Positions 21,501 through 32,628 are shown, numbered from the stretch's first letter. The stretch is 64,000 nucleotides of DNA from Parietaria judaica (GCA_954871525.1 OX940870.1:14973501-15037500); one strand, 5' to 3'. A program made the numbers and translations. The notes: generated by a model not told the origin, from the letters alone.

Positions 21501-24394
21501 TTTGGCTTTTTCACCATCACTACGTTGGACACCCAGTCGGGATACGTTACTTCTTTGATGAAGTCGGCGGAGATGAGTTTGTTGACCTCTTCGCTGATCG
21601 CCTGATATCGTTCGGGGTTGAAGGCGCGCCGACGTTGGATCTTTGGCGTTCTCCCCGCTTCGATATTTAATCGGTGGACGGCGATTTCGGGGTCAATGCC
21701 GGGCATGTCGGCGTGCGACCAGGCGAACACATCCTTGAATTCCCTTAAGAATGCGATCAACCTGGTTTTGATCATGACCGGGAGTTGGGCCCCGATTGTG
21801 ACCGTCCTTTCGGGCCGGTCTTCCGTGATCGGGATCTGTGTCACTTCCGAGGAAGGTTCCATGGTGGGCTTGCGCCTGTCATCCCGAGGGTCCAGCTCGC
21901 CAAACATTCTTGCGTTCCTGGGGCACTCGGGAAGTTCTTCCTCGAGTTGGCATATTGTATTGATAACCGACTCGTTCTTCCCGGGTTTTGTACCCTGGGC
22001 GTAGCAATTCCTGGATTCCTGCTGACTACCTTTCATAACTCCTATCCCGTTTTCCGTCGGGAACTTGACGAGTAGATGAAAGGTAGATGCGATGGCTTGC
22101 AGCTTGTTGAGGCCGGGTCGTCCTAGGATGACATTGTAGGCCGAAGGTTGATCTACCACCAGGTACCTGATCATTTTGGTGGTCAGGGTTCCGCCCTCTG
22201 ATCCGAATGTCGTGGGCAAGGTGATGGCGCCTTCGGTGTAGACAGGCTTCCCGTTGAAGCCGTAAAGGGGTGTCTTTACTGGCGTGGGGACCAATCCTCC
22301 GAGGTTCATTTGGATTAAGGCGGATTTGAAGATGACGTCGGCGGAGCTCCCGTTGTCAATCAGGACTCGCCGAACTTGGCTATTGGCGACTAGTATATCG
22401 GTCACGATGGCGTCGTTGTGTGGGTGAGAGATTCTCCGAGCCTCCTGCTCGGTGAAGGTGATTTCTTGGCTGGGGAGCATGTGGGGTGCTCCTCCGAGAT
22501 GAGTGACATTGACTTGATGAACGTCAAAGTCTCCTTCGAGGGACCTGGCGTATTGCTTTCGTTGATTGCTCGAATCTCCGGTCTCGGGTCCGCCCATGAT
22601 GGTCGATATGATATGGAATTGGGAAGGCCTGCCCTCTTCTGGCGCTTTTCCAGCGCGAGATAGAATGGGGCTGTCTTCACGTCGTGGTCTGGTGTCTTGT
22701 TGGTTCAGGTTGCGGGTGTTCCCGCTTCCCGAGACTAATTTCTTGACGAACTCCTTGAGCTGTCCGTCCTGAATCAGTTGCTCGATCTGCCTTTTCAGCT
22801 GATAGCATTCCGACGTCGTATGGCCGTGATCCTGGTGGTATTCGCAGTATCGGCTCATGTCTTTCTTGGCATTTTTCTTGAGTGGCGGCGGTCTCCCGAA
22901 TTTATCTCCATGTAGGCTGAAGATCATTGCGGGCGAGGCCGTCAGGGGGGTGAAGCTCGCATCTTTCCGGAATTTATCCGTCCGTTTATGCAACGGCGGT
23001 CTGCTTCCGGAGTTGGGCTGTGGGTGCTGCTTTCTACTCTGTGGTCCGCCGCTACCACCTTTTCGGTCGTTGCGACTCTGATCGTCAGAGTTGAACTGGT
23101 TTCTGCCGCCGAAGTATTCGTCGACAACAATGTCTTTAGCTGCCCTTCCCATCAATTCGGCCATTGAGACCGGCCTCTTTTTGACAAGGGAGCGAGAGAA
23201 ATCACATAGTGGCAGACCGTCGATTACGGCGGTGATGGCGTCGTCGTCCGTGTAACTGGCAACTTTGTTCGATTCCTCGACGAACCTTTTCAGGTACACC
23301 TGTAATGTCTCGTCCTTGCGCTGCTTGAGAGTCCACAGGTAGGACTTTGGCTTGCGCTGCGAGATTGAGCTGGCGAAACGTGAAGTGAATCGCTCCGCGA
23401 GATCGTCGAAGGACCCGATGGACCCTTTCGGAAGGCGTTAGTACCATTCGAAGGCGGGTCCCGCAAGAGTAAGGCAGAAAGCCTGACACATCGTGGCGGG
23501 TGAACATTTCTTCACCCGCATGTTGAACTGGTATTGCACCAGGTGGTATGTTGGGTCGGTAGAGCCGTCGTAGACGAGGTTTAGCGGGAACCTCAGATCA
23601 CCGTCGAGATCTTCGGCGAGCAGGTGATCCGCCAGGGGGGAAATGTTCCCTTCAGCTAAACTCCGTGTTACTGGGTTAGCGTTTTGGGCCGCGGAGAGCT
23701 TCTGCATTTCCCTCTTGAGGGTTTGGAGCTCGCTTTTGAGGCCCTCGTATGGCGGGGTTGTCGCCTGAGTGCCTATTGCGCGGATGACATATTCTCCCTC
23801 CTGGTGCCGGGGTCGCCGGGAGTTGTCGGATCTCCTCGAACTGTCGTCACTACCAGATTCCTCTGGTTGGTGAGGCCTTTCCCTTTTTCGGCTTTGGCGT
23901 TGCTGCCGGTCTCTTTGCTGTCCGGTGCGACCTAGGCGGTGTCGGAGATCCTCCTCGCTGTTCGGGGAATGTCTCTGCTGTCGACGTTCCCTTCGCCGAC
24001 TTCTAGCATTGTTGGTGGCACCTTCGTACCCCCCGAGCCGATCGAAGGCTGATCGTCGGGTGGTTTGTGATTGTGCTGGCCCCTGAGAGTTTTCGGGAAC
24101 GGGGCGTTCTTCGTTTGCCTCTTTCTGGGTGAGTTCGAGGGCTTCTTCAGGGCTCTCCTCCTCTCCTTCGTTGGTGTGCTTGCCTTCGAAGTGCTTGGAG
24201 ATGAGTCCTGTTAGCCGGAAGAGACTTTCTTCGACTCGGACCAATCTTTCCTCGTTGTGAGCTGACTCTCGACGGGTGCTTGTTTCTGGCAGGATACGGA
24301 CCTGCTTTCGACGAGCTTGGGTCTTGGCCCGAGTGTTTAGGGCGATGCTCTCTGTGGGGTGAGAGGGCGTGCCTTCCGTTGATTTGGATGACAT
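18520..24394 (-). pseudogene. Gag-pol polyprotein of the Tat element, disabled
   Basis: Reading from 24394 down: gag starts MSSKSTEG and ends near 22560, with a single zinc-knuckle-like CEYHQDHGHTTSEC around 22849-22805. The protease has LIDNGSSADVIF (about 22360). Reverse transcriptase runs from about 21610 with the catalytic YVDD at 21187-21176 and MPFGLKNAGATYQ just before it. RNase H follows (YYISKALL, about 20690). A second, archaeal-type RNase H has HVDGASN, NNEAEYEALLAGL and HCDSQL (20320-20010). Integrase has the H-H-C-C finger (19570-19430) and the D-D-E core (GIDLIG, ITDNAKQF, VESVNKDI), and the frame ends LKQYYQ at 18520. In-frame stops fall at 23438, 21326, 19987 and 18640. A one-base frameshift lies in a homopolymer-rich spot near 20330-20350, between the two RNase H domains. 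Otherwise the frame is open throughout. Confidence 0.93.
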
Positions 24395-24460
24395 TCTCCG
24401 ATTTGTGGGATCAGAGCGTCGTTCTGCTGGTGGGGTTGTTCAGAGGACTGAATTCGTGGT

Positions 24461-24478
24461 CCCCTTCCTTCTAGCGCC
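24461..24478 (-). promoter_or_regulatory. Probable primer binding site of the Tat element
   Basis: Two bases inside the 5' LTR the minus strand reads TTTTGGCGCTAGAAGG. The TGGCGC start is what is expected for pairing with a tRNA 3' end (CCA). I cannot say with certainty which tRNA is used. Confidence 0.6.
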
Positions 24479-24482
24479 AAAA

Positions 24483-26082
24483 TGTTGATGCCGTTTTTTG
24501 GATCAAACACTATTGAGGCCCAAGTTGTGGATTTTGGGCCTGGCCCAATGTCGTTCGTTGACGTGGCGGGCTTTTGTAGACTTCTGTGTGGGCCTTGGCT
24601 GGCCTTTGTTACGGAGATGACAGATTTGCTGTCTATGGTGGTTTTTATTGTCAATGATTGTTCCCTCTGACCCCCGTTGACTTCGGGGCGACCGTCGTTC
24701 TGACTTCAGGGTGAGGTTTTAATTGACCGATTCGGGGACTCTGAGTTGATATCCCTGTACTTTCTTGGATCGAAGGTCTCGTGGCCGTTCAGGGTCCGAG
24801 CGATCGTGGTGGCTCGCTACCTGTTACCGCAGAGCCTGGAGATGACCAGGCCGGGTTTTGTACAGGTTCGGAGCCTACGCGGGGGTACCAGTGAACGGGG
24901 GAGTGCATTCGTCCAATATATAGATCCAGAGACCCTTCTCAGGGTGATCCCTCGGTCGTCCGGATCTTAGAGGGGATTTCTCAGACCTGACCCTGCGACC
25001 TAAATAGTGGGCCCCGTCACTTGTCCCCAGACTATCCCAACAGCCGCATAGTGGACTGAAGATAGGCTGGACACAATGTGGAACGGAGCCTATTAGGCGG
25101 GTCGTGGTCTTATGAAAATTCCTCCAGGGCTTCCGCTTTTATGAATTACCTCACTTTCTGGGCCTGAAAAATGTAACACCCGAGGTCAAGGGAAACAGGG
25201 GGGGTACCCCCTGATTCACCTCCGACGCTCAACATTAGTATAATATTTGAGGGGAGGCGAGTATATCGGGGGTAGAGAGAGAGAGAGAGCTCGAGTCGAG
25301 TGAGTTCGAATGAGTTACCGTTTCAACTGAACTGAGCTTCTATTTATAATAGGGTCCAGGGGCCCAAGTGCAGTAAAATATTGTCTAGGAGGGGTCCCGG
25401 ACAATTTTATAATTGCATTTCAGTCCCTGGAAAAGATGGTCCGATCCCGGCCGTCTGCGCGAGATCGGACGGCCACCAAGCCCCCGAGGGGGGCCCGCAT
25501 GGCGCGGATCAAAGGACAGGGATGATCCCTGCCCTACACGTGGCCTGCTCGAAGCAGGCCTCCTCGCAAGTGGCGAGGGCGCGGATCCCCGCGCGGGAGC
25601 AGACCCAGCAGGGTCGTCCGCGTGTCCCTGCGCGGGAGTCCGCGCGAGGCGAGAGGCCGCGTCCCGTGATGGGACGCGAGTGGCTAGGATCGCGCCAGTT
25701 GGCGCGATCGTGTGAAGGCAGCCCCCAAGTGGGGGGCTGAGGCGACCCCGGGTGGGGCCCGCGGGCGAGTGGCGGCGCGGGAAGCCGCCACGTGGCGTGG
25801 CCCTGACAGCCGCCGCCCCTGTGGGCCCCGCGGGTGTTCCCTTGGCCATTTTTGCTCCCGGGCGTGTCCCGTGTCCGTTTTTCCCAAATTTTATGTCGTT
25901 TTTGGGGTTTTTCATATTTTTGTGAACACCGGGACACTTTGTTTGAAATTGATTAATTTGAAATTGATTAATTTGATTAATAAAGATTAATCAAATTATA
26001 TAATTAATTAACGGGAATTATATTAATAATTCCCGCTTAATTAATTTATTTCGTAAATCAATTCCGAGAATTACCCATAACG
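24483..26082 (-). repeat. 5' LTR of the Tat element (right, 1600 bp)
   Basis: It is nearly identical to 12134-13757. The outer terminal base is G where the other copy has A (CATAACG against CATAACA), and the target duplication ATTTG follows directly. The promoter TATA box is at 25340-25348 on the minus strand, about 860 bp from the gag side. A short TTTGAAATTGATTAA segment is duplicated near 25941-25970, where the left LTR instead has the roughly 30-bp block. Confidence 0.93.
25340..25348 (-). promoter_or_regulatory. TATA box in the 5' LTR promoter
   Basis: The minus strand reads TATAAATAG with a GC-rich stretch upstream. This would drive the genomic transcript of the element toward gag. Confidence 0.7.
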
Positions 26083-26150
26083 ATTTGGTTATTCTAACCT
26101 TAAAGATGGAAAAATGATCTACAATTTCAGTAAAATTAATTTATGAAAAG

Positions 26151-27358
26151 TGTTATGGGTATTTTTACAAAAAAATTTTATAAAAGGGAATTTATATTAT
26201 TAATTTTTTTCTTATTTAAATAAACTAATTTCAAACAGAAACGCCCTCCAAAAGCCCTTTTTTATTAAACGGGAGGCCCAAAATATAGATAAAGGTTACA
26301 AAAGACCAACGGCTCGATCGGCACGCAGAATGAGGGTCCCAAGAGGCTTCGCGCGCCCATGCGCGCTATAGCGCTCCCCACGGCGCGCTACGGGCGAGAC
26401 TTACCGCGTCACGCATGTGCGTGTGCGCGCCCTGGCGCGAGCCTCGGCAGCTCGAATGGGTGCGTAGGAGCGCGTTAAGCATGCCGTGGCGCCCCCACCA
26501 CGATGCACAAGGCTCGAAAATCAATATCTTATTGTTCGGGGGCCCCCAAATTTATTTTTAATTGCATATAGGTCCCGGACCCTCCTATAAATAGGAACTT
26601 CATTTCATTCAAACGGTAACTCGTTCTAATTCATCACAACTCATTCTAATGCTCTCTATAGCTATAAAATCACTATTTCTCTTCTTATAAATATCCGACT
26701 AACGTCGGAGCAGAGGAGCTAGCTAGGAATCGCTGACTTAGGAAGGTCTGAGCGCCGTCCAACTACTTTCTCTGCCATCGGCCTTTGACTACCGGAGGAA
26801 CCGCCGACTCCGAAAAAAAGGTCCGAGCGCCGTCCGAATCCCGTCTCCGCCATCGGCCCCCAAATCACCGGAGGAATCGCCAAATCTCCAGAGGAAGGTC
26901 TGAGTGTCGGCCGATTCCCGTCTCCGCCATCACCCCTGGCTCGCCCAGGCAAGCCCCGATACAGCTCCCTCAACTTTCACATTGAACTACGTGACGAACT
27001 GGTCCCATTTGACTATAAGTGCGTACGTAGGCAGCCACGATATATGTGACGAGGTGCAACACCATATACCAGCACCCCCTGGCTCTCCCAGTCATCGACT
27101 ACTCCAGGCCCGATCGTCGACCTGCACAACAGAGGTTCTGGTTCTTTGCGGCCACCCCCTATATCCCAGGCCCACGACTTTGTGGTAATGGGTTGGAGTA
27201 TGTGGTTCCGTTCCCAACGATTAGCGGAAGGTCTGATACGCCAAACACTACAAAATCAGTGAGTTAAGCATCTAGCACTAGAAAGTCAGCAAACGACAAT
27301 GGGCCCGGCCCAATATCTAATTTTAACTGCTATAGTATTTGATCCATTTTTTTGTGCA
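26151..27358 (+). mobile_element. Diverged solo LTR related to the Tat element, opposite orientation
   Basis: The left end TGTTATGGGTA matches the start of the Tat LTR read on its coding strand (TGTTATGGGTAATTC). A TATAAATAGG box at 26586-26595 is followed by CATTCAAACGGTAACTCGTT, resembling the corresponding part of the Tat LTR. The right end (CAAACGACAATGGGCC, GGCCCAATAT, then AGTATTTGATCCA) matches the last part of that LTR (GAACGACATTGGGCC, then AGTGTTTGATCCA). It ends ...GTGCA at 27358. Flanks AAAAG and ATAAG agree at 4 of 5 bases, a worn target duplication. No internal region or second LTR is seen. It is clearly older than the neighbouring element and points the other way. Confidence 0.7.
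26725..26945. repeat. Three degenerate tandem units of about 76 bp
   Basis: Units start near 26741, 26817 and 26893 with AAGGTCTGAGCGCCGTCC, AGGTCCGAGCGCCGTCC and AAGGTCTGAGTGTCGGCC. Each then carries TCTCCGCCATC and CCGGAGGAA-type blocks. They lie inside the solo LTR, downstream of its TATA box. Confidence 0.75.
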
Positions 27359-27363
27359 ATAAG

Positions 27364-27905
27364 TTCACCTAATAATTTAATGAACATAGTTGAAATTTAA
27401 GGAATAAAGGTATTTTTTGGAGTTTATAAAAAGATGCGCATAGTTTTCGAATAGCAAATCTAGGGATCTTTTTTCTATATGCCCACTATTTCGCTCAAAT
27501 ATTTTCAATTTTTCCTTGGCTATATTATATTGTACTACTTGAAATTTAATTTGAAACTATTTTTTGAATGATTTTTGCTTATAAATTTTGAACAATGTTT
27601 TATAAAAGTTGAAAGAAATAAAATTATATTTGCTTGTATTTTGAGATACTCATTTTTACAATTTTTGGTGAAAAAATTCAAAATTTTCATCAATATTATT
27701 AAAATATTGATATTAAAAATGACATCAATTAAATAAATAATTAAAAATATGTTTTAACTTTGAAGCATTTCTTGAAAATAAATATGGAAAACTAATGCTG
27801 GAACCTGAATCAAAACAAATGCCGAATTAATCAAGACGACAAAAAAAAAAAAAAGGCAAGTTGCAATATCATTATTCATAAATCATAATGATAATTATAC
27901 TAAAT
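27364..27905. other. AT-rich intergenic, nothing recognised
   Basis: No coding frame, RNA gene or structured repeat is visible. The sequence has long A/T runs. Confidence 0.55.
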
Positions 27906-28299
27906 AAATAAGGGTTCTAATAGCCAATCTTGAAAGTGGGTTTAGTAAAATAGCCAAACTTTGGTTAATTTTGTAAACTAGCCAATTAACCATTTAAGTG
28001 AATTTCTAATTACATTATTACCCTTAATAATTAAAAACGAAATTAAAAATAAATACAAATTAACCACGTAATTTGTGGGTTATTAATATGAAAAAATCAA
28101 TGACATTAATTATGAATAATTATATTAATTAAAAATTTATTTATTTTCATTAATTAAATATATTGCTATTAATTGAAATAGCTATAAATATGGTAACAAC
28201 CAAAACCAAATATTTTTTTTATATAATTCGAATTTTAAATTAAAAAAAATTATATAATTTTCGGATTTATTTTTTTTCAAAAAGTATAAACAAATTAAA

Positions 28300-28496
28300 G
28301 ACGCGAATTAACGTAAATCAACAACGAATCATAATAAATTAACATCAAATTAACGTAAATTAACAACGAATTTACAATGAATTAACAACGAATTTACATT
28401 AATTTACGTAAATTAACAACTAATTTACAATGAATTAACAACAAATTTACGTTAATTCGTAAATTAACAACGAATTAACGTAAATTAACAACGTCG
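28300..28496. repeat. Tandem AATTAACAACGAATTTAC-type repeat
   Basis: About ten short units of AATTAACAACGAATTTACxxx, with variants (AACGTAAATTAACAACG), run up to the exact point where the captured gene fragment is cut. The array lies inside the Pack-MULE-like element. Confidence 0.75.
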
Positions 28497-29033
28497 GGAG
28501 AGCTTGAGCTCGACGAGGCGGGAGAGCTGCGAAATCGACGACGGAAGGTTCCCGGTGAGCTTGTTGTTTGAAAGCCAGAGTTTCTTGAGGAACGTCATTC
28601 CAGAGAAATACTCCGACGGGATATCGCCGGAAAATTGGTTTCCCGAGAGGTAGATTGCTCGAAGAGAGATAAGGCTGCTCAGCTCCGGGATTGGACCCGC
28701 GAAGGAGTTGTTGGCAAGGCCGATGATGCGGAGGCCCCTGAGCCGCCGCAGAGCGGTGATGTCGATCGAGCCCGACAAGCCCATGCCCTGCAGGCTCAGA
28801 CCCGAAACGGCGCCGTTGTTGCAGATGACGCCCTTCCAATGGGATGACCCGCTGCACGGGGACGAGCCCGGGGCCCATGAGTCCAGCGCAGTGGTGATGG
28901 TGAAGGAGCTCTTGAGCTTCAAAAGGGCTTCGGATTCGGAGCCGGAGTCGGCCTGCACGGAGTTGCAGAGGCCAAAGAAGGCGACGATGGCGGTGAAGAT
29001 GTACGGAGAAGGGACAAGCCGATTGACGGCCAT
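28497..29033 (-). pseudogene. 5' fragment of a pollen-type LRR receptor-like kinase gene
   Basis: From the ATG at 29033 the minus strand encodes a signal peptide (about residues 1-27), then SESEALLKLKSSF, a SPCSGSSHWKGVICNN cap with the usual cysteines and tryptophan, and about four leucine-rich repeats ([60 protein letters not shown]). This is the ectodomain start of the pollen receptor kinase (PRK) group. The frame is intact but ends after LVELKLS, where the sequence jumps into an AT-rich tandem repeat and stops within four codons. Transmembrane and kinase parts are absent. The (GA)n tract upstream (29145-29173) is probably the donor gene's 5'UTR, also captured. About 180 codons are left of a family that normally has about 600-700, so it cannot be a functional receptor, though it could make a secreted LRR fragment. 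Confidence 0.82.
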
Positions 29034-29142
29034 TGCTGGGGAAAGGGGAAGCAAAACAGAGACGGAGTTGCGGTTTGGTCTCCGTTGTGTTTTGATGTTT
29101 TTCTGTGTTTCTGCGTGATTTGCTGTGTTTGCATGGATGAGT

Positions 29143-29144
<2 letters not shown>

Positions 29145-29173
<29 letters not shown>
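29145..29173. repeat. (GA)n microsatellite
   Basis: A pure GA run, TC-rich on the coding strand, 5' of the LRR fragment. A similar run at 54391-54413 sits in the 5'UTR of the chloroplast membrane protein gene. Confidence 0.9.
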
Positions 29174-29429
29174 GATTCAAAATTTGTAATTAAATTCCAA
29201 AATTTGTGCACAATTAATCATACCATGATTTGTGGGATAATGATAATTACCAATTTAATTAATTACGAAAATAATAAACGAAATTGATTAATTAAAGGGT
29301 ATTTTAGTATTAAAATTTGAATTAAATGTGACACCTCATGTTAATTGACTAGTTTACAAAATTAACCAAAGTTTGATTATTTTGCAAAATCAAAGTTTCA
29401 ATTTGACTATTTGGTGCAATTTCTCGATA

Positions 29430-30680
29430 AATAAAGCAAGTCTGAAGTCTATAGTATTATAGGCATGCATGGGTCCCCAAATGTGAAACGAAAGAAATGG
29501 CATAAAAAAGAAAGAATAATGGTGATGAAGGTATTGCAGTAATATATTATCACTTATTCTCTCCACTTTATTCTTTTCTTTGCCGTATCTCAGTTTCACC
29601 ACTTGACCTGACCTGAGCTTCAGCCTTCAGGATTTCAAACTAAAAAGCGGAGAAAGTATTTTCATTTTTTTATTTTTTTTATAATGACATAAGCTTAATC
29701 TTTTATGGCAGAAGTTCCTATGTATTTTTACCGCTGAAGTTTTCAATGTTCACTATCTTGCTTCTCTACAAAAATTGTATCAATTTTTCAATTAATATAA
29801 CTAATTTTTATATGTTTTGTTAAGTTTTGGACACGTAATACTTTCAAGAGAAACAAGAATTTTGTAAGTGGTGCGTTTAAAGTTTTGTTAAATTAATTAG
29901 AAAAGTGGATGAGATTTTGATCGAAAGTGAATTTTGTTAATGTTGCATTTAAAATTCTGTTAAATTATTGAAAAAGTAGATGAGATTTTGATGAGAGGTA
30001 AAATAGTGAGTATTGAGAACTTTGACCGTATATATTTCTTTTAACTTGAGCAAAAAAATAATAATTAAAACATTAAATACTTAAACTGCTATTAATATAA
30101 AAATAACAGATACCATTGGAACTAGGAATGAAACCGCTCCAAAACTCGTTTTTAACTTCAATTTCGATTATGAGTTTTGAAAAATAAATTCCGAATTCAA
30201 ATTTTTTAAATTTAATTATAATATATTTTCTTAGAATTTGGATTATATTTTCTAAATTCAAATTCTAGAAAACAATGTTAGATCTAATCATGCTTGGTTA
30301 TGCTTGGTTATGTTATTCAGAAAACAAATTTAGAATCATGTTTTTCACTTTGAAATTTGCATAGAAAACATAAAACAAATATAATTCTTTTTCTATTTTA
30401 TTTCACCTTATTTCTTTCTTTCTCTTTCTTCTCCTTCTCTTTAATATATTTTATTATTTTTCTCATTACTCAAAATTTTAAAACTCTTTTACTTTATTTT
30501 ACGACCGTCGGATAAACTCATAATATATATTGTTGGAAAGCTTACACTGACTTCTTTAAACTTTTAATGAGATTGTGATTTAAATGCTATTAAAAAAAAA
30601 AAAACTGATCCAGATGTTATCATAAACTTATGTATATTTAGATTTTTGTACGAAGTTTAAAGTTGGAAGACAAAATTAAA
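29430..30680. other. Intergenic, no gene recognised
   Basis: AT-rich. Two near-copies of a segment with AAAGT(T/G)GATGAGATTTTGAT near 29900-30000 form a short direct repeat. No open frame of note. Confidence 0.5.
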
Positions 30681-30684
30681 TCAA

Positions 30685-30800
30685 ACATGTTTGGCCTAGT
30701 GGTAACAAACAACATTACATGCCTCTCTAAGAGGTCCCGGGTTCCAATTTCATGAGACGCAAATTCGTACCAACCTTTACGTATTGTAAATTTAATTAAT
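30685..30800 (+). mobile_element. tRNA-derived SINE fragment
   Basis: An A-box-like TGGCCTAGTGG lies at 30692-30702 and a B-box-like GGTTCCAATTT at 30740-30750, followed by CATGAGACGCAAATTCGTACC. The spacing is that of an RNA polymerase III internal promoter, and the sequence resembles the SINE copies at 54650 and 55030. It is truncated and lacks a clear tail. Confidence 0.6.
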
Positions 30801-30849
30801 AATGTCACATGTTTTTTTTAATGGATAATGTCACATGTTATATATACAT

Positions 30850-32200
30850 AATAATACTTTCAAAAAAAAAAATATATACATAATAATGCAAAAATTAATA
30901 TTATGCGAAAATGTATCATATAGCTTTGATGAATCAGACAATCACCCACATTAAAAAAAAGAAAAAGTTGAAAAGACAAAACAGTTCAGAAGTTACCATT
31001 GAAGCGCTTGGCACTAAATTTGTGCAATGTTTACTGTTTAAAACAAAAATTAGAGTTCCAATATTTTAATTTTGTGCGATTTTGATAGTTCTTGGCGTTT
31101 TCAGTTTTCACACACCACCCGTATGACACTGCATCTATCTGTTCTGTCCTTCCTATTATATTATTATATATAATATCAAAATGTAAATATCTGTAGGTTT
31201 GTCATTTTTTGTATTTTACATCCAATTCTCTGTCTTAACTCTTAAAACGTGTTATATAATTATTATGCTTAAACCATAGAGTTATTATTAAATTATACAT
31301 CCATACACTTTATAAAAGAATTATCATCTAATAACGAAAGTCAACTGAGTAAATAATTAGGACAAAAATCATTAGGATTTAGGCGTCCTAGATTTATTTT
31401 ACAAAATAATATCACATTTTTTATTTTTACTATTTATCTTTATGCAGGTCTTTATATTTAAGTTTTTATGTAAATCTTTATAATGTTGTATTTGTGTAGT
31501 CATTTTGTCAAGTTATTGCAGTACTTTTTCAAGGTCAAATAAAAATAAGCATTCAAATTCGATTGTAAGTTGAGAACAGAAATATAAAGTTTATATAAAA
31601 TAACAATATAATTTAATATGAACAATAGTTTTGAAATTTTATTTGATATATTTCATGTTAAAACTTTATTAATTTTAAAATTTATTCGCTAAGTTAAACA
31701 CAAGTTTTAGTCTTTAATTAATATATATGAAGTCCAAAGTTCAAAATTCATACTTCTATAAAAAAATTAACAAAAAAACGATACAATAAGAATAAAAATA
31801 CGGAATCTTGCCATTTTTTAAATTAAAATACGAAAATAAAAATACAAATTGAGACTTAGTACCACTTGTCCAAAAATAACTTATTATGTAATAATTTGAC
31901 ATTGAAAACGACTTCATGTCACTTCCACAGTGAATAGAGACAGACAAAGAAACATCAAAACAAGTCTTTCTTTTTTGACAGAATTAAACCATGTTTTTTT
32001 TTTGTTTTTCCTTTTCACATTACCATTCATTATAAATAATAAATGATACAGAAATGTTTAATCTGAAATAGAATTTACTGTAATAAAAATAAAAATAAAA
32101 ATAAAAATAAAAATGAAAAAGAAGCATTTGAGAATGGGTGTATCTTGTATTATATCTGTTTCCTGAATCGCACACCAAAAGAAATTCCCATTTCGACGTC
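30850..32200. other. AT-rich region upstream of the GLR gene
   Basis: No coding frame is recognised. An (AAAAAT)n repeat occupies about 32083-32114. The 5'UTR of the GLR gene probably begins near 32200-32280. Confidence 0.5.
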
Positions 32201-32307
32201 TTGTTGCCTTCCACGTGAAAATTCCCATTCCTTCCTCCATTCTCGAACCTCCAAGCTTTCTCAACTCTCCTCTCAAGCTGTGAATTCTTCTTCGTCTTCT
32301 TCTCCAG

Positions 32308-32628
32308 GTAAGTGATTCTCATGGAGTTTTCATTCTATCAGAGTGTTGGTGAAGTAAGCTCGAGAGCTATGGAGTTTCTTCAAATGGGGTTTGACTTCAG
32401 ATGAAAGAAACGCTTGGCTGTTTATTGCTTGATGTGGACGAACACAGCAATGAATTGATTATTTGATTTTGAGAGGATGTTTATCATGTGAATATCGTAG
32501 AAACAAATTCTGTTTGGTCCACTATAAGTATAGAATACCGTTCTTCCTGAAAACAACAGGAAACAACTTCCTTCTCAGTGTGAGTTTCACTCTCAGGCTC
32601 ATTAATGGAGTCTTTTTTTTTTGTGCAG
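32308..32628 (+). other. 5'UTR intron of the GLR gene
   Basis: Donor CAG|GTAAGTG at 32308 and acceptor TTTTTGTGCAG ending at 32628 bound a 321-bp intron upstream of the start codon. Good consensus sites and a T-rich 3' end support it. The upstream exon boundary is not known. Confidence 0.55.

Larger units (their letters stand above)
12134..26082 (-). mobile_element. Complete Ty3/gypsy LTR retrotransposon, Tat lineage, 13.9 kb
   Basis: Two long direct repeats bound the element: 12134-13757 (1624 bp) and 24483-26082 (1600 bp). Both start TGTTGATGCC in plus orientation. The host duplication ATTTG is present at 12129-12133 and again at 26083-26087, so both ends are exact. Coding is on the minus strand, so the right repeat is the 5' LTR. 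The polyprotein has gag, protease, reverse transcriptase, RNase H, a second archaeal-type RNase H and integrase, in that order. The extra RNase H, the size and a long 3' region with an antisense gene are hallmarks of the Tat lineage (Retand, Ogre, Grande, RIRE2 types). By eye the LTRs differ at about two dozen positions plus two indels, suggesting a fairly recent insertion. The polyprotein carries stops and one frameshift, so this copy is not autonomous now. It fills the interval between the canopy-like gene and the solo LTR at 26151. Confidence 0.95.
27911..29425. mobile_element. Pack-MULE-like element carrying a receptor-kinase gene fragment
   Basis: The ends are long inverted repeats of roughly 115-130 bp: 27911-28025 and 29294-29425. 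Both carry AAACTTTGGTTAATTTTGTA, then AACTAG(C/T)CAATTAAC, and, farther in, a run ending in A(C/T)ACCCTTT. The outer end of the right copy reads GAGAAATTGCACCAAATAG on the minus strand; the left copy is shorter there. The flanks share a TAAATAA(A/G)-type sequence, compatible with a short target duplication but too AT-rich to be sure. Between the ends lies a fragment of an LRR receptor kinase gene and no transposase. Long terminal inverted repeats around a captured gene piece is the definition of a Pack-MULE. Confidence 0.68.

Noticed and set aside
28485..29180. A complete small LRR protein gene
   Set aside because: The coding homology ends abruptly, and the last codons come from an AT repeat. 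It sits between MULE-like inverted ends, so it is a captured fragment.
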